A stretch of 64,000 bases of DNA from Pseudomonas entomophila. GTDB taxonomy: Bacteria; Pseudomonadota; Gammaproteobacteria; Pseudomonadales; Pseudomonadaceae. The position numbers and the translations under genes are program-made. Positions 45,084-54,860 of the stretch are shown piece after piece; within the stretch, counting starts at the first letter, position 1; each line of letters starts with the position of its first letter. The stretch is taken from NCBI RefSeq assembly GCF_013523165.1, contig NZ_JAAMQI010000001.1:186001-250000 (forward strand), read 5' to 3'. The notes under the pieces are model-generated. The model made no database searches, had not been told where the DNA came from, and was given only the letters and a program-made list of their open reading frames with translations.

Positions 45084-47489
45084 TCAGCCGCCGTGGCTCC
45101 CGAGCAGCTCGCCCAGTGCCTTGGTCAAGGTGTTTGGTTGCACGGGCTTCTGTACAACCAGGCTTCCCGGCAGTTGCAGCCCTTCGAGATCGGCGTAGCC
45201 CGTCAGGAATACCACCGGCAGGTGAGCGTACCGTTCGCGTGCTGCCTGCGCCAGCTGAGCCCCGTTGAACTCGGGCATGGCAAAGTCGGTGAGCAGCACG
45301 TCGATCTCGCCATCGAGCAGCGTCAGGGCATGCTCACCCCCGGTGGCCTGGCGCACGCGATAGCCGTACTGATGGAGCATTTCACCGATCAGCTCGCGAA
45401 CCCGATCATCGTCGTCCACCAACAGGACCGTACGGTCGCTGCCGAGGGTGCTCGACGCCGGGGTCGCCGACGGGCCGCTCACGTGGATGGCCAGCGGTTG
45501 CTTGACCGCGGGCAGGTAGACCGTGACTTCGGTGCCCTGGTCGGGCGCGGTGACGATGCGCACCCCGCCGCCTGATTGCTTGGCGAAACCGAACACCTGG
45601 GCCAGGCCCAGGCCTGAGCCCTTGCCGATGTCCTTGGTGGTGAAGAAGGGCTCGAAGACCTTGCCGACGATCTCTTCGCTCATGCCGAAGCCCGTGTCGC
45701 GGATCGAGAGGCTCACGTATTCGCCAGGCTCGGGTTCTTCGGGCCGTTGCGGCAGGGCGTCGATGTACGTGTTGCGGGTGCTGAGGGTCAGCTGCCCGCC
45801 TTCTGGCATGGCGTCGCGCGCGTTGATCGCCAGGTTGAGGATGATCATCTCGGTTTGGGTCGGGTCGGTCAGCGCCTGCCACAGCAGAGGGTCCAGGTCG
45901 AGACGTACCGAGATGCTGCCGCCGAGGGTCCGGCGCAGCAGCTCTTCCAGCCCACCGAACGTGTCGTTCAGGTTCACCGGTATCGGCTCGAGCCGTTGCC
46001 GTCGGGAGAAGGCCAGCAGCTGGGCGGTGAGCTTGGCACCCCGTTCGCCGGCTTCCCGAATGTGCTGCAGGCGAGAAGCGGCCTTGACCAGGTCGGGCTT
46101 GGCCAGGTCGCGTTCGAGGAAGCTGGCGCCCGTCAGAATGACCGTCAGCAGGTTGTTGAAGTCATGGGCGACGCCAGCGGTGAGCTGACCCACCGCCTCC
46201 AGGCGCTGCATCTGCTGCAAGGTCGCCTCGATGCGTTCGCGCTCGGCGATCTGCTCGCGCAGGCGTCGGTTGGCCTCGCCCAGTTCCAGAGTGGCTTCAC
46301 GCTCGCTGGTGATGTCGCGTGCCACCACATAGAGCAGGTCATCGTCCTGGACCACGACCCATGACAGCCAGCGCTGCTGGCCGCTGGCGTGCTGCACGGG
46401 GCCGACGAAGCGTGCGCTGCCATTGCCCTGGCTCAGGGCGGCCAGCTCGGAGACGAACATGTCCCGCGCCGATTCGGGAAGCACCGTCAGCAAGGACGTT
46501 TCGGACAGGTGCGCCCGGGTGAAGCCGAGCGCCGTTTCCCAGGCCGGATTGAGCGCCACGGGCGTGAGGTCCTGCTTGAGTACTGCCGACAGGTCCTGGG
46601 ACAGGTCCCAGGCGCGGTCACGCTCGCGAGTCCGGCGCTCGACGCGCTCGCCCAGCATTTCGTTGAGCTGCTTGAGCGCCTGTGTGGCCAGGTGTTGCTG
46701 GTGCACATCCTGCAGCACGCCGGAGAAGCGCACGCACTTGCCGTCGACGAACCGCGATTGTCCGGTGCTCAGTAGCCAGCGCGGCTCGTGTCCGCCGTGG
46801 CCCAGAACCCGGAACTCCACACGATAGCGCCCACTGCCGCTCGGTTGCAGCGCATGCTCGACAGCTTGGCGGACATGGGGCAGGTCCTCGGGATACAGGC
46901 CGGCAAAGAACACCTCCATGTTCACGGGGGCGTCCAGCGCCAGGCCGAACAGGGCCCGGCAGCGATCGTCCCAGATCAGCTGATCGCTCTCGGGGCGAAA
47001 GTCCCAGGTGCCCATGCCGGCCGCATCGATGGCGATCCGCGCGCGGGCCTCGACGTCCGCCAGGGCCTGTTCGGCATGCCGGCGACGCTGGCGCTCCTGC
47101 ACTTCGGTCATCGCCCGTCTGACGGCCTTGGGCAGCAGCGACAGGTTCTTCTTCAGCACGTAGTCGGTGGCGCCGAGTCGGATCATCTCCACCGCATGCT
47201 CTTCGCCGTAGATCCCCGACAGGAAGATGAACGGTACATCAGGCGCCAGGCGCTGGGCGATGGCCAGCACCTCGGTGCCGGACGAGCTGGGCAGGACGCA
47301 GTCGCACAGCACCATGTCGAAGACTTCTTCACGCAGCGCACGTTCGGCGCCGACATGGTCGAACGCCTGGCGGGCCTGGATCTGCAGGCCGTTTCGCTCC
47401 AGGCGCAGCAGCGTCAGTTCGGCGTCCATCGCACTGTCTTCGACCATCAACAGCTTGAGCGGCGCCGCCTGTGTGCCGACCGGGCTCAG
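45084..47489 (-). CDS. Hybrid sensor histidine kinase / response regulator, probable CTG start
   Basis: About 801 residues. An N-terminal receiver domain (MVEDSAMDAEL, Asp in VLCDCVLP) is followed by two PAS domains, a HisKA segment (GVAHDFNNLLTVI, phosphorylated His), an HATPase domain (NLAINARDAMPEGG, DTGFGMSEE, GSGLGLAQV) and a C-terminal receiver (VLLVDDDDRV, LLTDFAMPEF). Starting at the first ATG (47447) would cut away the first beta strand (LKLLMV) of the receiver. The frame has no ATG, GTG or TTG before that except a TTG at 47450, but a CTG at 47489 overlaps the preceding stop as CTGA with GAGG six bases upstream, so I place the start there. Last gene of the phytochrome operon. Confidence 0.85.
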   Translation of the reverse strand: MSPVGTQAAPLKLLMVEDSAMDAELTLLRLERNGLQIQARQAFDHVGAERALREEVFDMVLCDCVLPSSSGTEVLAIAQRLAPDVPFIFLSGIYGEEHAVEMIRLGATDYVLKKNLSLLPKAVRRAMTEVQERQRRRHAEQALADVEARARIAIDAAGMGTWDFRPESDQLIWDDRCRALFGLALDAPVNMEVFFAGLYPEDLPHVRQAVEHALQPSGSGRYRVEFRVLGHGGHEPRWLLSTGQSRFVDGKCVRFSGVLQDVHQQHLATQALKQLNEMLGERVERRTRERDRAWDLSQDLSAVLKQDLTPVALNPAWETALGFTRAHLSETSLLTVLPESARDMFVSELAALSQGNGSARFVGPVQHASGQQRWLSWVVVQDDDLLYVVARDITSEREATLELGEANRRLREQIAERERIEATLQQMQRLEAVGQLTAGVAHDFNNLLTVILTGASFLERDLAKPDLVKAASRLQHIREAGERGAKLTAQLLAFSRRQRLEPIPVNLNDTFGGLEELLRRTLGGSISVRLDLDPLLWQALTDPTQTEMIILNLAINARDAMPEGGQLTLSTRNTYIDALPQRPEEPEPGEYVSLSIRDTGFGMSEEIVGKVFEPFFTTKDIGKGSGLGLAQVFGFAKQSGGGVRIVTAPDQGTEVTVYLPAVKQPLAIHVSGPSATPASSTLGSDRTVLLVDDDDRVRELIGEMLHQYGYRVRQATGGEHALTLLDGEIDVLLTDFAMPEFNGAQLAQAARERYAHLPVVFLTGYADLEGLQLPGSLVVQKPVQPNTLTKALGELLGSHGG

Positions 47490-47947
47490 TTGGGGCCTCG
47501 ACGCGACAGGCGCAGCGAACCCGGTGGCGGCTCGTTGAGCACGGCCCAGAAGATGCCCAGGTCGGAGATCGCCGCGACGAACTCCTTGAAGTCCACCGGC
47601 TTGACCACGTAGGCATTCACGCCCAGCTCGTAGGCGCGTTCCAGGTCAGGTTCTTCGCGCGAAGAGGTCAACATGACGGTCGGAATGCTGCGCAGTTCCG
47701 GCGTCTCGCGGACGATCTTCAGGACTTCCAGACCGTCGACCTTGGGCAGCTTCAGGTCCAGCAACATCACGGCAGGATTACCGGCGTCGCGGTCCTTGAA
47801 CGCGTTGCGTTGGAACAGGTAGTCCAGGGCATCGGCGCCATCGCGAATGACGATGACTTCATTGGCCAACTGACTGCGTTCCAGCGCCAGCAAGGTCAAC
47901 TCCAGGTCTCTGGGGTTGTCTTCGACCAACAGGATCGGTTTGAGCAT
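47486..47947 (-). CDS. Single-domain response regulator
   Basis: A 153-residue CheY-like receiver of the type found beside bacteriophytochromes (Rcp1-like). Acidic pocket VEDNPRD, phosphoacceptor in LLDLKLPKVDG, Thr in VMLTSSREE, and Lys in VVKPVDFKEF are all kept. No output domain follows, so it probably acts as a phosphotransfer partner between the phytochrome and the hybrid kinase. It begins 15 bases after the phytochrome stop and overlaps the next start. Confidence 0.92.
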   Translation of the reverse strand: MLKPILLVEDNPRDLELTLLALERSQLANEVIVIRDGADALDYLFQRNAFKDRDAGNPAVMLLDLKLPKVDGLEVLKIVRETPELRSIPTVMLTSSREEPDLERAYELGVNAYVVKPVDFKEFVAAISDLGIFWAVLNEPPPGSLRLSRRGPN

Positions 47948-47962
47948 GATGATGCGGTGTCC

Positions 47963-50206
47963 TCAAGCGTGCAGCGGTTGTCGGGGCAGTGAAAAATGGA
48001 ACGTGGCCCCCTTGTCGATCTGGCCTTCGGCCCAGACCTCGCCATCGTGGCGCTCGATGATGCGCCGGACGCTGGCAAGGCCGATACCCGTTCCCTCGAA
48101 GTCTTCCATGCGGTGCAGACGCTGGAAGACCCCGAACAGCTTGTTAGCATAGGTCATGTCGAAACCTACGCCGTTGTCGCGAATGAAGATCTCGGTATGG
48201 GTCGCACTTTGCCGATACCCGATCTGAATGCGCGCCGGGTCGCGGTCGCGCGTGTACTTGACGGCATTGGCGATCAGGTTCTGCAACGCCATCTTCAGGA
48301 ACGCCGGATCGGCGATGACCTTGGGCAGCGAAGCGATTTCCCAGACGATCTGGCGCCCTTCGACGTCCGGCGCCAGTTCGGTGCGGATGGTCTCGATCAG
48401 CGCATTGGGGTCGACGTCGGACAGGCGCAGCGCGGAGCGCCCCATCTGCGAGAAGTTGAGCAGGTTGTCGACCAGCGTGCCAGCAAAGCGTGCGGCCTCC
48501 TCGATATGCTGCAGGAAACGCTGCCCGCGTTCGGTCAGGTGCTGCGCCTCCATCTCGCTCAGCAGCTCGGTGTAGCCTGCGATGTGGCGCAGGGGGGCGC
48601 GCAGGTCGTGGGAGACGCTGTAGGAGAAGGCTTCGAGTTCCTTGTTCGACCGCTTCAGTTCGCTGGCCAGCTGGGCCAGCTCCTCGGCCTTGCGCAGGAC
48701 GATGCCGAGCACGGCATTGCGCAGCTCCAGGCTGCTTTCGAGAATCAGCGGATCCCAGGGCTTGCTGAAATCGCGAACCACTTCGTGCCAGCGCTCGAAA
48801 CTGTTGCGCGGGTCCAGGTTGCCCTGCGGGCCGATCTGCTTGTCCGGGCGCCCGGCCCATTCGACCGTGCGGGCCTGTTCGGGCCTGAACCAGACCAGGT
48901 AGTGCGAGTGGATCTGCGAAATGGCCAGGGCCAGCACGCCGGCGGCATGGTCACCCAGCTCCGGCAGCTCTTCGATGTCACGCCGCACGTTGTCGGTGTG
49001 GAACACGTGCTCGTCGCCCCGGCGCGACAGCCAGTGGACCAGGGCCGTGATCTGCGCCGTGGGCGGTGTCTTCCCGACGACATCGCAACGGTCGGCGCTG
49101 ATGATCGCGGCGCCCGTGGCATCGGCGAACGCCAGAAGCACCTCGGGCAGCTCCAGCAGGCCCAGGGCCACGCTGTCATGGTCGGCCATGGACGACAGCA
49201 TCTTGACGATGTGCTGGCGCAGATCGAGCAGCTTGCGGGTGTTGGTGTGCGATTCGCGGGACTCGATCTGCAGCGACAGGACGCTGGCCAGCAGTTCGCA
49301 GGCGGTACGCGTCTGGAAGTCCACGGTGCGCGGCTCGTCGTGGTGACATGAAATCAGTCCCCAGAGCTTGCCGTCCACCACGATCGAAAGCGACATCGAC
49401 GCCAGGGTGCCCATGTTGCGCATGTATTGCAGGTGCACCGGCGAGACGCTGCGCAGCGAAGCGAAGCTGAGGTCCAGCGGTTTGCCCGTGCGCGGATTGT
49501 GCTCGGGCACCAGGCGGGCGGGTTGGTAGTTGGCATCGCCGATCAGGCGGATCCGGTTGATCCGGTACAGCTCACGGGCCTGGCGCGGGATGTCCGAGCC
49601 CGGGAAGCACAGCCCCAGGTAGCTCGGGTAGCCAGGTTCGGCCTCCTCGGCCAGCACCAGGCCGTTGCCTTCGGCGTCGAAGCGGTAGGCCTTGACCCGG
49701 CCGAAGCCGGTCAGGCGCTTGATCTCCTGGACGCTGCGGGTCAGCAGATCGTGCACGTCGCCCAGCTGGTGCAGGCTGCCGACGAACGCGCGAACCAGGG
49801 GGTAATGACTGTTCTGCGAGACCATGCTCTTGCACGGTTCGAATTCGGCCAGCAAGACCTGGTCGTGCCGGTGGACCAGCAATTGCAGAAGCTCGCCTGA
49901 CGCCTTCTCGGCGCACAGTTGCACATTGCTGATATGGAACGGGAAGCTCTCATGCTCCGGGATCTGCTTCAGATGCGCTGCCAGGTCGAACTCGGTATCG
50001 AGGAACTGACGTGCGTCCAGCCCGATCAGCGCGTGTGCCGGCAGGCCCAGCCAGCGTTCGGCGTTTTCGCTGACTTGCAGGATGCTGAAGTCGCTCTCGT
50101 CCAGCACGAGCAGAAAGCCTTGTGGCTGGATGCTGCCAGGCACGCGGATGGGCTCTTGGGCACAGCGATCGATGGCGTGCTGGAGAGAGGGGTCTGCAGT
50201 GGTCAA
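47963..50206 (-). CDS. bphP: Bacteriophytochrome histidine kinase
   Basis: A 747-residue red/far-red photoreceptor: PAS, GAF and PHY sensor domains and a C-terminal kinase. Cys15 (DRCAQEPIRVPGSIQP) is the site to which biliverdin attaches; the GAF domain has the DIP motif (GSDIPRQARELY) and the PHY region follows. The kinase has SHDLRAPLRHIAGY with the phosphorylated His, and N- and G-boxes (NLIANAVKYT, DNGVGFD, GTGIGLASV). The start is a TTG at 50206, with GGGAG eight bases upstream; the next ATG upstream lacks support. The conserved PHG after IQ is PQG here. No heme oxygenase gene is adjacent. Confidence 0.93.
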   Translation of the reverse strand: MTTADPSLQHAIDRCAQEPIRVPGSIQPQGFLLVLDESDFSILQVSENAERWLGLPAHALIGLDARQFLDTEFDLAAHLKQIPEHESFPFHISNVQLCAEKASGELLQLLVHRHDQVLLAEFEPCKSMVSQNSHYPLVRAFVGSLHQLGDVHDLLTRSVQEIKRLTGFGRVKAYRFDAEGNGLVLAEEAEPGYPSYLGLCFPGSDIPRQARELYRINRIRLIGDANYQPARLVPEHNPRTGKPLDLSFASLRSVSPVHLQYMRNMGTLASMSLSIVVDGKLWGLISCHHDEPRTVDFQTRTACELLASVLSLQIESRESHTNTRKLLDLRQHIVKMLSSMADHDSVALGLLELPEVLLAFADATGAAIISADRCDVVGKTPPTAQITALVHWLSRRGDEHVFHTDNVRRDIEELPELGDHAAGVLALAISQIHSHYLVWFRPEQARTVEWAGRPDKQIGPQGNLDPRNSFERWHEVVRDFSKPWDPLILESSLELRNAVLGIVLRKAEELAQLASELKRSNKELEAFSYSVSHDLRAPLRHIAGYTELLSEMEAQHLTERGQRFLQHIEEAARFAGTLVDNLLNFSQMGRSALRLSDVDPNALIETIRTELAPDVEGRQIVWEIASLPKVIADPAFLKMALQNLIANAVKYTRDRDPARIQIGYRQSATHTEIFIRDNGVGFDMTYANKLFGVFQRLHRMEDFEGTGIGLASVRRIIERHDGEVWAEGQIDKGATFHFSLPRQPLHA

Positions 50207-50453
50207 GAATAACGCTCCCGGTCCGTGACACGAGGTCGGACATATAGGCACATAGCATAGGGCCGTCCACGGTATCAGAAAAGCACCGTGATTGCCGGCC
50301 TGAGGTCATGGGAAAGCAAAAAGCCTCACGGGTTTCATCGAGGGCACGGGGGGCGACCGTCGGCACCCGGGCAGGGGGTGCAGACATAGCTACCGCCTGT
50401 GTCGGCAGGGTAGCGCGCACGCTCGAGGCTTTCTGCTCACAGAGGCTCTCAGC

Positions 50454-53400
50454 ATGTCCGACCACCTCGCCCCGCCCTCCAGCATCGATACCTTGATCGC
50501 CCGCCAGCTTCCTGCCTGGCTACGGTCGGCGTCGGCTGATCAGCGCGCCGTCCTGAAAACTCATCTGCTCGCCCAACAGCGGGCCCATGCGCAGGCTCAG
50601 CGCCTGCTCGGTACCGTCACGGCACTGCCTGTGTTCGCCGAAGCGCTACTTGCGCCAGCACTGGAGCGCCTTCTGGGGTACCGGCTGGATGTGCGCGCCA
50701 GCCAGCTCAACTTGGTGGCCTATCTGCCAGAGGCCAGCGCCAGCCTCGGACTGGCCCAGACGCTCAAGCGGCATGTCAGCAAACAAAGCCTGCTGGCCGC
50801 TGCCTTGCACAACTTCGATGCCAGCGAAACCACGCAGGGTGCGTTCTCGTCCGAGACCAGACTGTGCGATGCCACGTGCCAGCCCATTGCGCTGAGCGCT
50901 GAACGCTTCGCCACGTTGTGCCGGACCCTGGACATCGGCGGTCAGTACCAGCGGCACATCCAGGCGACGCTGGCGCCAGCGGGCACTGCAGGTACGGCGG
51001 CCGAGCAGATCCTGGAAAATGCCGTGCGCACGGCGTTGTCGGCCGCCGCCTGCCTGGCACGACTGCGTGGCGGGCTCGACCAGGACAACTACCGCCGCCT
51101 GTTGGCATTGACAGCGCCGACGCCGGTCGTGCAGCCCGACGCCCACGTCCTGAAGCCGCACGGCCTGCGAGTGCTGGGCAAGCGCGTCAATGGCGTACTG
51201 GCCCTGGAAGTCTGGTCCAGCGCATCGCGAGCGGCCAACCTGGAGTCGATCATCCTCTGGATACCCGGCGATCCCATCGCCTCGGTGTCCTTGCATGGCT
51301 CTTGGCGCGCGCTGTCGATCGCGTTGGCAGGGCGTCTTGCTGCACCGGGTTACGCTGCCTTCTTCGTGCAGTTGCTGGCCAGGCAGGACCAGCTGGCGTT
51401 CACGCAGGTGTTGGCGCGCAGGCTGCACGAGGCGACACCCGGCGCGCCCATCGAGATCGACAGTCGGCATGAGGCGATCGAGGGCAACGTCTTTGCCTAC
51501 CTGCGTCGACGCCAGGTCGAGGGCATGCTGGCCGATGCCAAGGTACTGGCCGTGCCCACCGGAGAAGAGGATCGCAGGGCCCGGGTGGCCAGGCTGGAAG
51601 GGTACGTGAATGCGGGGCTCGATGTGCTTGGCCTGGCCAGTCTGTTCGTTCCGGGCCTGGGCATCGCTCTGCTCGGGATCACGGCGGTGCAACTGGCCGA
51701 TGAAGTCTACGAGGGCTACCAGGATTGGCAATTGGGCGACCGCGAGGCGGCCCTGGAGCATGTGTTCAATGTCGCCGAAGGCGTCGTGGGCAATGTGCTG
51801 GGTGCCGTCGCACCCGTCGCCGTGGTACGGCTGGCCCAACGTTCACGGTTCGTGGATGGGCTGGCGCCGATTCTCGGTGCTTCCGGTACGTTGCGCCTGA
51901 TCGACCCGAGCCTGCCGGGTTATGCCGTTCCCGTGGCCGAGGCGGTCGCGCCCCAGCCCAACGTACGCTACGTGGAGACCGAAGCAGGCCGATTGAAGCT
52001 CGAGCGCTCGGACGAGCATGCGCCGTGGGTCGTCGTTCATCCCACACGCGAGCGCGCCTACGCGCCGCGTGTGGAGGGCAACGCTGCCGGTGGGTGGCGG
52101 CATGCATTGGAGGCGCCTCAGCAGTGGGGCGACGTGCACGAACTGGTGCGCAGGCTCGACGGCGACACCGCCACGGTCAGCGACGACGCAGTGCAGTTCG
52201 CCTTGCGCGTCACGGCGATGAGCGCGGATCACATACGGGGCCTGCACCTGGAGAACGCGCGTGCGCCTGCACGGTTGCGCGATGCACTGGCGCGGTACGC
52301 GCTGCACGACCGCTGGCCGACCTTGCAAGGTGAAGCGTTCGAAGCGCAGGTGGCGGCGGACCAGCCGGCCGTGGAGGCAGCGGCCCAGGTACTCAGGCGC
52401 GACTTCCCCAACTTGACGGCACGGTGCGCCAATGAGCTCGTCGAGCACGCGAGCCAGGCCCAGGTGCAACGCTTGCTCGACGAGCAGCGCGTTCCGCTGG
52501 CCCTGACTCAACAGGCACGCTGGGCACTGCACGACGCCCGTCTGGATCGTGCTTGTGCAGGGTTGATCCTGCCTCAGGCCGTCGGGCGCGACACCCAGAG
52601 ACTGGCCCTGGGCCTGATCGAGGCCGTGGCGCCCTGGGCTGACGACACTCGCCTGGAAATTCGTCAGGACACCCCGCAGGGTACCCTGCTCGCGCAGTCG
52701 ACCGCGATGCTTGGGGCCCGGGCGCAGGTGATCGTCAGTCGGCAGGGCCATTACTACTGCGTAGATGCGGCCGGGGAGCGGCTGCCGGGCAGTCGCCTTG
52801 ACGGTACCTTGAACGAGGCGCTGCTGCTCAGGCTGGACCCGCTGCAGAAGCTGCTGCTCGGCAAGGCTGACTTGAGCGCTTCCGAGTTGGGCGCATGCCT
52901 GCTCGAGCGCGCGAACCAGTCGCGTGAGCGCGCTGCCAAGGCCATGGGCCTGGTGACGAGTGACCAGGGTGTTCGACCGCCTTTGCGCCTGGGCGATGGA
53001 CGGGTGGGCTACCCCCTCAGCGGGCGTGGCGAAAGCAGTCGGCAAGCGTTCGTGCGAGGCTTGCGTCAGCTGTATCCCACGTTTTCCGACGCCGACATCG
53101 ACGCGTATCTGCACCAGCTTCAGCAGCGAGGCCTGGATCCCTGGAACCATCTGCATGATCTGCACGAGCAACTGGGCACGTTACGCTCGGTCCTGGACGC
53201 CTGGCAGGCCGAGCCGGACACGGTGTGGCAGAGGCTCAGGCGGCGTGAAACCGCTACCCGGATTCGCCAGTGCTGGCGGCGCAAGCGGGGCGGTGTCGAC
53301 GGCTCGTGGCTGGTGATCGAGGGCGTGCGGGTAGGGCAGTTGCCTGCCTTGCCGGAACGCGTCGATTTTGGCCATGTGCAAGCGCTGGTGCTGCGCGACA

Positions 53401-54788
53401 TGGCGTTGACCGATCTGCCGGAGTCCTTCTTGCCTCGCTTCGGGAACCTGCGCGTGCTGGACGTATCCCACAACCGATTGACACGCCTGCCTGCCGGGCT
53501 CGAGTCCCTGGTGCACATCAGGGAATTGCGCCTGGGCGGCAACCGTATCGTCTGGGCCGCTGAGGACGATCAACGAATCGCCGCCTTGACGCATCTGCAT
53601 ACGTTGGGGCTGTCCGGCAACCCGCTGCGCGTCATGCCTGATTTCGCGGCCCTGCGCACCCTGCGCCATGTCTCGATGCGCAATACCTCGATCGAGCAGG
53701 TGCCTGCGTGGGTACAGCATCGGCCCTTCATCGAAATGATCGACCTGCGTGAAAACGTCATCCAGCGCCTGCGGCGCTCCTGGTCGGACGTCCTGTTGCG
53801 GCGCCTGTTCATGCACGACAACCCGCTCGAAAGGGCCAGCATGGTCGAGATCAATCAGGCCATGCAGGTCGGGCAAGCCGCGTCCAGCGCCCAGGACATC
53901 GCCCATCTGCATGCACCTGTCGACGCAGGGGCCCGCGATCATTGGCTGCGGCATGTGGAGGAGGGTGAGCGCAGCGCGCACCAGGCGATCTGGAACAGTC
54001 TGAACGACGAGCCTGGCAGTGGCGACTTGCTGCGCTTTTTCGCCGATCTGGCCGATTCCAACGAGTTTCTTCGTCAACCTAGACAACTGACCCGACGCGT
54101 CTGGCGGATCCTGCGCGCCTGTGAGCGTGATGCCCGCGTCAGAGAGGCACTGTTCCAGCAGGCGGCCGGCCCTCGAACCTGCGCCGACCGTACGTTGATC
54201 GTGCTCAGCCAGTTGGAGATCGGGACGCTCGTGGCCGAGCAGACACAAGGGTATACAGGCGCGCTGGCCACACGGGCATTGCTGCGGCTAGGGCGTTCAT
54301 TGCACCGACTCGATGAGGTGGACCGTATCGCGACAGCCCATATCGAAAGGCTGCGCAACCTGCAGCCCGTGCGGCCTGTGGACGACATCGAGGTCATCAT
54401 GGCTTACCGCGTCTATCTGGCCGGACCTCTGGGGTTGCCCGAGCAACCAGATCACATGTACTTCGGCTCGCACAGCAGGGTCAGTGCGCTCGACATCAAC
54501 GTGGCGCGCACGACCATCCTGGCGCGAGAGAACAATCCGGTGCTGGCCGAGTCGCTGGTGCAGCGCGATTTCTGGGTGAATCATTTGCGTGAGCGTTTCG
54601 GGCACTTGCTCGAGGAGATGAATGCGCCGTTTCACGTGCGGCTTGAAGCGCTGGAGGGGTGGAATACGCTGTTCGGCGAGCAGGCCTACCTCGACAAGGT
54701 CGAGCAACTGGCTGCCGAGCGGCAGCAGGCAGAGCACGCGCTCTGGCTGAGGTTGACGCTGGAAGAGCTTGAAATGGGGCCGCACTGA
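50454..54788 (+). CDS. Large NEL-type E3 ubiquitin ligase-like protein with LRRs
   Basis: A 1444-residue protein built like the NEL-type E3 ligases of animal and plant pathogens. Residues 1 to about 380 resemble the helical dermonecrotic-toxin-type region seen in large Pseudomonas NEL proteins. A hydrophobic segment (about 388-415, LASLFVPGLGIALLGITAV) may enter a membrane. Five or six leucine-rich repeats lie at about 975-1110 (LRVLDVSHNRLTRLP, LHTLGLSGNPLRVMP). The C-terminal about 290 residues are NEL-like, with catalytic Cys1243 in TCADRT, the CxDR motif of IpaH/SspH. It lacks an N-terminal signal peptide. Eukaryotic ubiquitin transfer is family inference; no secretion genes are nearby. 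Confidence 0.88.
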   Translation: MSDHLAPPSSIDTLIARQLPAWLRSASADQRAVLKTHLLAQQRAHAQAQRLLGTVTALPVFAEALLAPALERLLGYRLDVRASQLNLVAYLPEASASLGLAQTLKRHVSKQSLLAAALHNFDASETTQGAFSSETRLCDATCQPIALSAERFATLCRTLDIGGQYQRHIQATLAPAGTAGTAAEQILENAVRTALSAAACLARLRGGLDQDNYRRLLALTAPTPVVQPDAHVLKPHGLRVLGKRVNGVLALEVWSSASRAANLESIILWIPGDPIASVSLHGSWRALSIALAGRLAAPGYAAFFVQLLARQDQLAFTQVLARRLHEATPGAPIEIDSRHEAIEGNVFAYLRRRQVEGMLADAKVLAVPTGEEDRRARVARLEGYVNAGLDVLGLASLFVPGLGIALLGITAVQLADEVYEGYQDWQLGDREAALEHVFNVAEGVVGNVLGAVAPVAVVRLAQRSRFVDGLAPILGASGTLRLIDPSLPGYAVPVAEAVAPQPNVRYVETEAGRLKLERSDEHAPWVVVHPTRERAYAPRVEGNAAGGWRHALEAPQQWGDVHELVRRLDGDTATVSDDAVQFALRVTAMSADHIRGLHLENARAPARLRDALARYALHDRWPTLQGEAFEAQVAADQPAVEAAAQVLRRDFPNLTARCANELVEHASQAQVQRLLDEQRVPLALTQQARWALHDARLDRACAGLILPQAVGRDTQRLALGLIEAVAPWADDTRLEIRQDTPQGTLLAQSTAMLGARAQVIVSRQGHYYCVDAAGERLPGSRLDGTLNEALLLRLDPLQKLLLGKADLSASELGACLLERANQSRERAAKAMGLVTSDQGVRPPLRLGDGRVGYPLSGRGESSRQAFVRGLRQLYPTFSDADIDAYLHQLQQRGLDPWNHLHDLHEQLGTLRSVLDAWQAEPDTVWQRLRRRETATRIRQCWRRKRGGVDGSWLVIEGVRVGQLPALPERVDFGHVQALVLRDMALTDLPESFLPRFGNLRVLDVSHNRLTRLPAGLESLVHIRELRLGGNRIVWAAEDDQRIAALTHLHTLGLSGNPLRVMPDFAALRTLRHVSMRNTSIEQVPAWVQHRPFIEMIDLRENVIQRLRRSWSDVLLRRLFMHDNPLERASMVEINQAMQVGQAASSAQDIAHLHAPVDAGARDHWLRHVEEGERSAHQAIWNSLNDEPGSGDLLRFFADLADSNEFLRQPRQLTRRVWRILRACERDARVREALFQQAAGPRTCADRTLIVLSQLEIGTLVAEQTQGYTGALATRALLRLGRSLHRLDEVDRIATAHIERLRNLQPVRPVDDIEVIMAYRVYLAGPLGLPEQPDHMYFGSHSRVSALDINVARTTILARENNPVLAESLVQRDFWVNHLRERFGHLLEEMNAPFHVRLEALEGWNTLFGEQAYLDKVEQLAAERQQAEHALWLRLTLEELEMGPH

Positions 54789-54860
54789 CCCGTCCCGCGC
54801 CTCATTCGGCCGAGCGGCGAGCGAAGATCGAGGGGTCGCGGCTGCAACCCCTCGTGTGCC

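Noticed and set aside
45747..46364. Open frames antisense to the hybrid kinase and phytochrome genes, including 47996-49351
   Set aside because: No recognisable domains; explained by codon bias of the coding strand.
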